Part shown: positions 40,238 through 42,665 of the stretch, piece by piece
Layout: every line of letters begins with the position of its first letter
How positions within the stretch are numbered: position 1 is the first letter of the stretch
NCBI GenBank assembly: GCA_964528825.1
Contig: CAZGVB010000011.1
Span: forward strand, 1 to 42,665
Direction: 5' to 3'
DNA length: 42,665 nt
DNA from: RGIG5612 sp964528825
GTDB lineage: Bacteria; Bacillota; Clostridia; Lachnospirales; Lachnospiraceae
Translations under genes and position numbers: made by a program
The notes under the pieces: generated by a model
Seen by the model: the letters and a program-made list of their open reading frames with translations, nothing else
What the model was told of the DNA's origin: nothing
Databases searched by the model: none

Positions 40238-41689
40238 CTATTTGCGGCATTCCGGGAATATCTGCTCGAGTCTTGCGATCATATCCTCAAGCTTTTCCGT
40301 ATTGATACCGGCATAGTTGAGAACAAGTATTCGCGGATCTTCGGGACCCGGTGCCTTTTGGCTGTAGCTTGAATACATCTTAAATTGGATATCCAGCTTA
40401 CTCTTTGCCTCCACTATTTCTTCCTCGGTAAGCGTCGTCCTTACATAGAGGAGCATATGCGTTCCCGAGCCATGCTCGACGATATCGGTTATGTCATTGA
40501 GCCTTGAGTTTCTTATCGCTTCCAGTACCTTTTTTCTTAATGAGCTGTAGTATGTCTTGAGTCTGTTTATATGTCGCTCCAAATATCCCTCAGACATGAA
40601 TTTGGCCAATGTATGCTGTTCGAAGCTCGAGACAGAGCATGAATAAAAGCTGAGCGTATCCTTGTACCTTTCCATCAGCTTTTTCGGCAATACCATATAG
40701 CTTATACGAAGCGCGGGAACCATGGTCTTGGAAAAGGTATTCATATATATCACCTTTTCCTGTGTATCTATCGTGTAGAGCGGTGGGATATATGTGCCCT
40801 TATAATGGAATTCACTGTCATAATCATCCTCGATGATATATCTCTTTCTTGCCTTATATGACCAATCGAGCAGCTCCCTGCGTCTGCCTATCGACATGAT
40901 GGTCCCTGTGGGGAAATGATTTGCCGGTGATATGTGGACTACGTCGGCCCCGCTGTCCTCAAGCTCGTCCATCATGATACCGTTCTCATCCATTGATATG
41001 AATCTGCAAGGGCTGCCGTATGATGCCACAAGCGCCGCCAATGTCTTGTATCCCGGATCTTCAAAGCCGAAGGTGCATGCCCTTCCGAACATCTGAGACA
41101 ATCTTCCGTATAGATATTCCGTACCGGCACCGACTATTATCTGCGACGGACTGACGGTCATCCCCCTGTTATAATGCAGATAATCCGCGATGGCCTTCCG
41201 AAGCTCGAAAAGGCCCTTATAAGGTATTGTCCGGTAGAGAGTCTCATTGCGCTGATCCAATGTCTGCCTCATAAGCTGATTCCATACAGACTTGGGAAAC
41301 AGGTCGAGATTGATCCTGTTGGAATTGAAATCCGCGAAAAATTCATGTTCCTCTTCCTCGTCAGGGTTGGATGGCGGCGCATCCGTTCCTTTTTCGTTTA
41401 TATCTTCATTTTCAGACGAGGGCTGATCTGTCGCGGGAATGCTCTTTAATCCGTACTCAACAAAATATCCCTTTCTCTCCTCGGAATATATATATCCTTC
41501 CGCGACGAGCTGATCATACGCATTTGCGACAGTGATATTTCCCACATTAAGGTGGCTTGCGAATGCCCTTTTTGACGGCAGACGCTCACCGCCCTTGATC
41601 TTTCCGGCGATGATATCATTTCGTATCAGTTGATAGAGATAAATATATTTCGGAATGTCTCCGCTTTCTTCAAGATGATATGTAAGCAT
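40238..41689 (-). CDS. MocR/PdxR-type GntR regulator with aminotransferase domain
   Basis: 483 residues. A GntR winged helix (1-75: IPKYIYLYQLIRNDIIAGKI, then LPSKRAFASHLNVGNITVAN) is joined by an acidic linker (85-115) to a fold-type I aminotransferase domain. PLP residues are visible: the IIEDDYDSEF aspartate (about 288) and the Schiff-base lysine in MNTFSKTMVPALR (Lys321). Such regulators sense PLP or amino-acid adducts rather than catalyse transamination. The acidic linker holds many consecutive Glu. It is followed by the PPOX-family gene and preceded by the hydrate dehydratase gene, all minus strand. Confidence 0.95.
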   Translation of the reverse strand: MLTYHLEESGDIPKYIYLYQLIRNDIIAGKIKGGERLPSKRAFASHLNVGNITVANAYDQLVAEGYIYSEERKGYFVEYGLKSIPATDQPSSENEDINEKGTDAPPSNPDEEEEHEFFADFNSNRINLDLFPKSVWNQLMRQTLDQRNETLYRTIPYKGLFELRKAIADYLHYNRGMTVSPSQIIVGAGTEYLYGRLSQMFGRACTFGFEDPGYKTLAALVASYGSPCRFISMDENGIMMDELEDSGADVVHISPANHFPTGTIMSIGRRRELLDWSYKARKRYIIEDDYDSEFHYKGTYIPPLYTIDTQEKVIYMNTFSKTMVPALRISYMVLPKKLMERYKDTLSFYSCSVSSFEQHTLAKFMSEGYLERHINRLKTYYSSLRKKVLEAIRNSRLNDITDIVEHGSGTHMLLYVRTTLTEEEIVEAKSKLDIQFKMYSSYSQKAPGPEDPRILVLNYAGINTEKLEDMIARLEQIFPECRK

Positions 41690-41724
41690 TGTCCCTCCCG
41701 AGAGTTTTTATTTTCTGCAACCCT

Positions 41725-42582
41725 TCATTTGGCGCAGTTTTTAAATGCCTGAGGTAAATATCTGATAATATCCGACGAGATCATTCCGATCTCACCAAGC
41801 TCACCGGCCGCCATATCTCCGGCAAGACCGTGTATATATGCCCCGATCAATGCTGCATGCAAAGTGTCGTGTCCCTGTGCGCAAAGAGCCGCGATAATTC
41901 CTGTGAGTACGTCTCCGGATCCGCCGGTCGCCATGCCAGGACCTCCTGTAGTATTTACGAACAGCTCACTGCCGTTCCCTATAAGTGTATCATGTCCTTT
42001 GAGCAATACAGTGCAGCGGTATTTTTCTATAAGAGAGATCACTGCGGCCTCTCTTTCCGTGGCCGTCTTTATGCGGCCGCATGCGCTGTCCTTTCCCAGC
42101 AGCCTCAGCGCCTCCCCGACGTGAGGAGTTATGACAGCGCGGGGACTTTTGGATCTGAATATCTCCTGCAGCCTTTCGGAGCCCGATATCATATTCAAGG
42201 CATCCGCATCCAACACGAGAGCTCCGCTATGATCAGCAAGGATATATTCCAATATAGATGAAGCCTCCTTGCCGCGTCCGAGCCCCGGGCCTGCCGCTAT
42301 CGCATCATAATCAGACAGCTCCATGCCTTCATGAAAAGCAACGCAGGTTGCCTCAGGTACGGATACCTGAAATATATCGAGAAGACGGCTATCCATAGAC
42401 GGAAGGAGCAGCCTTACAAGTCCTGCTCCGCTGCGAAGCGCCGCTCTCGCGCAAAGGACGGCAGCACCTGCCATACCCACGGAGCCCGCATATATGAGCA
42501 CCTTTCCGAAATCGCCTTTATAGGAGTCCTTTTTCCTCGGCTTTATCTGAGACCTTATAAATTTTTCGTCTGATATAATCAT
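41725..42582 (-). CDS. nnrD: ADP/ATP-dependent NAD(P)H-hydrate dehydratase
   Basis: Repairs damaged NADHX/NADPHX by ATP- or ADP-driven dehydration. The 285 residues have the ribokinase-like fold: GDFGKVLIYAGSVGMAGAAV, then AIAAGPGLGRGKEAS, ALVLDADALNMISG, ITPHVGEALRLLG, VLLKGHDTLIGNG and the GPGMATGGSGDVLTGIIA catalytic aspartate region. It is the stand-alone form without the fused epimerase (NnrE) domain. AAAGGA precedes the ATG at 42582. Upstream, at the window edge, lies a 20-bp tandem repeat array. Confidence 0.95.
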   Translation of the reverse strand: MIISDEKFIRSQIKPRKKDSYKGDFGKVLIYAGSVGMAGAAVLCARAALRSGAGLVRLLLPSMDSRLLDIFQVSVPEATCVAFHEGMELSDYDAIAAGPGLGRGKEASSILEYILADHSGALVLDADALNMISGSERLQEIFRSKSPRAVITPHVGEALRLLGKDSACGRIKTATEREAAVISLIEKYRCTVLLKGHDTLIGNGSELFVNTTGGPGMATGGSGDVLTGIIAALCAQGHDTLHAALIGAYIHGLAGDMAAGELGEIGMISSDIIRYLPQAFKNCAK

Positions 42583-42590
42583 AAATGATC

Positions 42591-42665
42591 CTTTAATAAT
42601 CTTTGGTAACCTTTAATAATCTTTGGTAACCTTTAATAATCTTTAATAATCTTTGGTAACCTTTA
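42591..42665. repeat. 20-bp tandem repeat array upstream of nnrD (runs off the window)
   Basis: CTTTAATAATCTTTGGTAAC at 42591-42610, 42611-42630 and 42641-42660, with a half unit at 42631-42640 and a further copy cut by the window end. On the coding strand each unit has an AAAGG that resembles a ribosome site. Confidence 0.93.

Overview
The window looks like a Clostridia chromosome, most likely a Lachnospiraceae relative of the Butyrivibrio group. The reasons are Firmicutes-type Shine-Dalgarno sites, a Clostridia-style Tad/Flp pilus locus with FHA and DUF5702-like members, a BspA-type leucine-rich surface protein with a KTGD sorting-like tail, an archaeal-type SAH hydrolase paired with an SAH/MTA deaminase, and a lactococcin-972-type ABC module. 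The genus call is inference. By eye the flanks (1-18.5 kb and 35-42.6 kb) are moderately GC, while 18.6-35 kb is clearly AT-richer and looks like an accessory region starting just past a tRNA-Cys gene. No integrase or transposase is visible.

Layout. 1-6.6 kb: housekeeping genes (Sir2 deacylase cut by the left edge, a small conserved protein, ahcY and an SAH/MTA deaminase, then murG-rhomboid-HIT). 6.7-17.5 kb, minus strand: one Tad pilus locus, transcribed cpaE, cpaF, tadB, tadC, flp pilin, DUF5702-like, TadE-like, prepilin peptidase, TadE, FHA. 17.9-18.6 kb: a small acidic protein and tRNA-Cys. 18.6-25.4 kb, minus strand: an apparent eight-gene operon, transcribed tatB, tatA, tatC, a Tat-signal solute-binding protein, a membrane protein, a large orphan protein with a leader-like N-terminus, a membrane-tethered nucleotidyltransferase and an HprK-like kinase. 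A LytTR/GHKL two-component system is divergent from it. 27.9-35.1 kb: a lactococcin-972-type ABC module, a divergent LysR regulator with paired TTGC-N7-GCAA boxes, two small membrane proteins, and a secreted C/H-motif protein plus lipoprotein with a matching box upstream. 35.1-42.6 kb: a 1358-residue LRR surface protein, a PPOX/Nim-like protein, a MocR regulator and NAD(P)H-hydrate dehydratase.

Four points stand out. First, the Tat plus solute-binding protein plus orphan protein plus nucleotidyltransferase plus HprK-like kinase operon could be an uncharacterised modification/export system. Second, a perfect 26-bp inverted repeat in the Tad locus carries the ribosome site and start codon of a TadE-like gene; flipping the 94 bp between the arms would give a stop at codon 4, and the same arms can form an mRNA hairpin that hides the start. 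Third, the LysR box is shared by two separate transcription units. Fourth, short tandem duplications recur at gene ends: at stop codons (ahcY, HIT, FHA), at starts or leaders (prepilin peptidase, hydrate dehydratase), and inside the N-terminal leaders of two pilin-like proteins.

All family calls are by eye from sequence motifs. No database search, structure prediction or measured base composition supports them.
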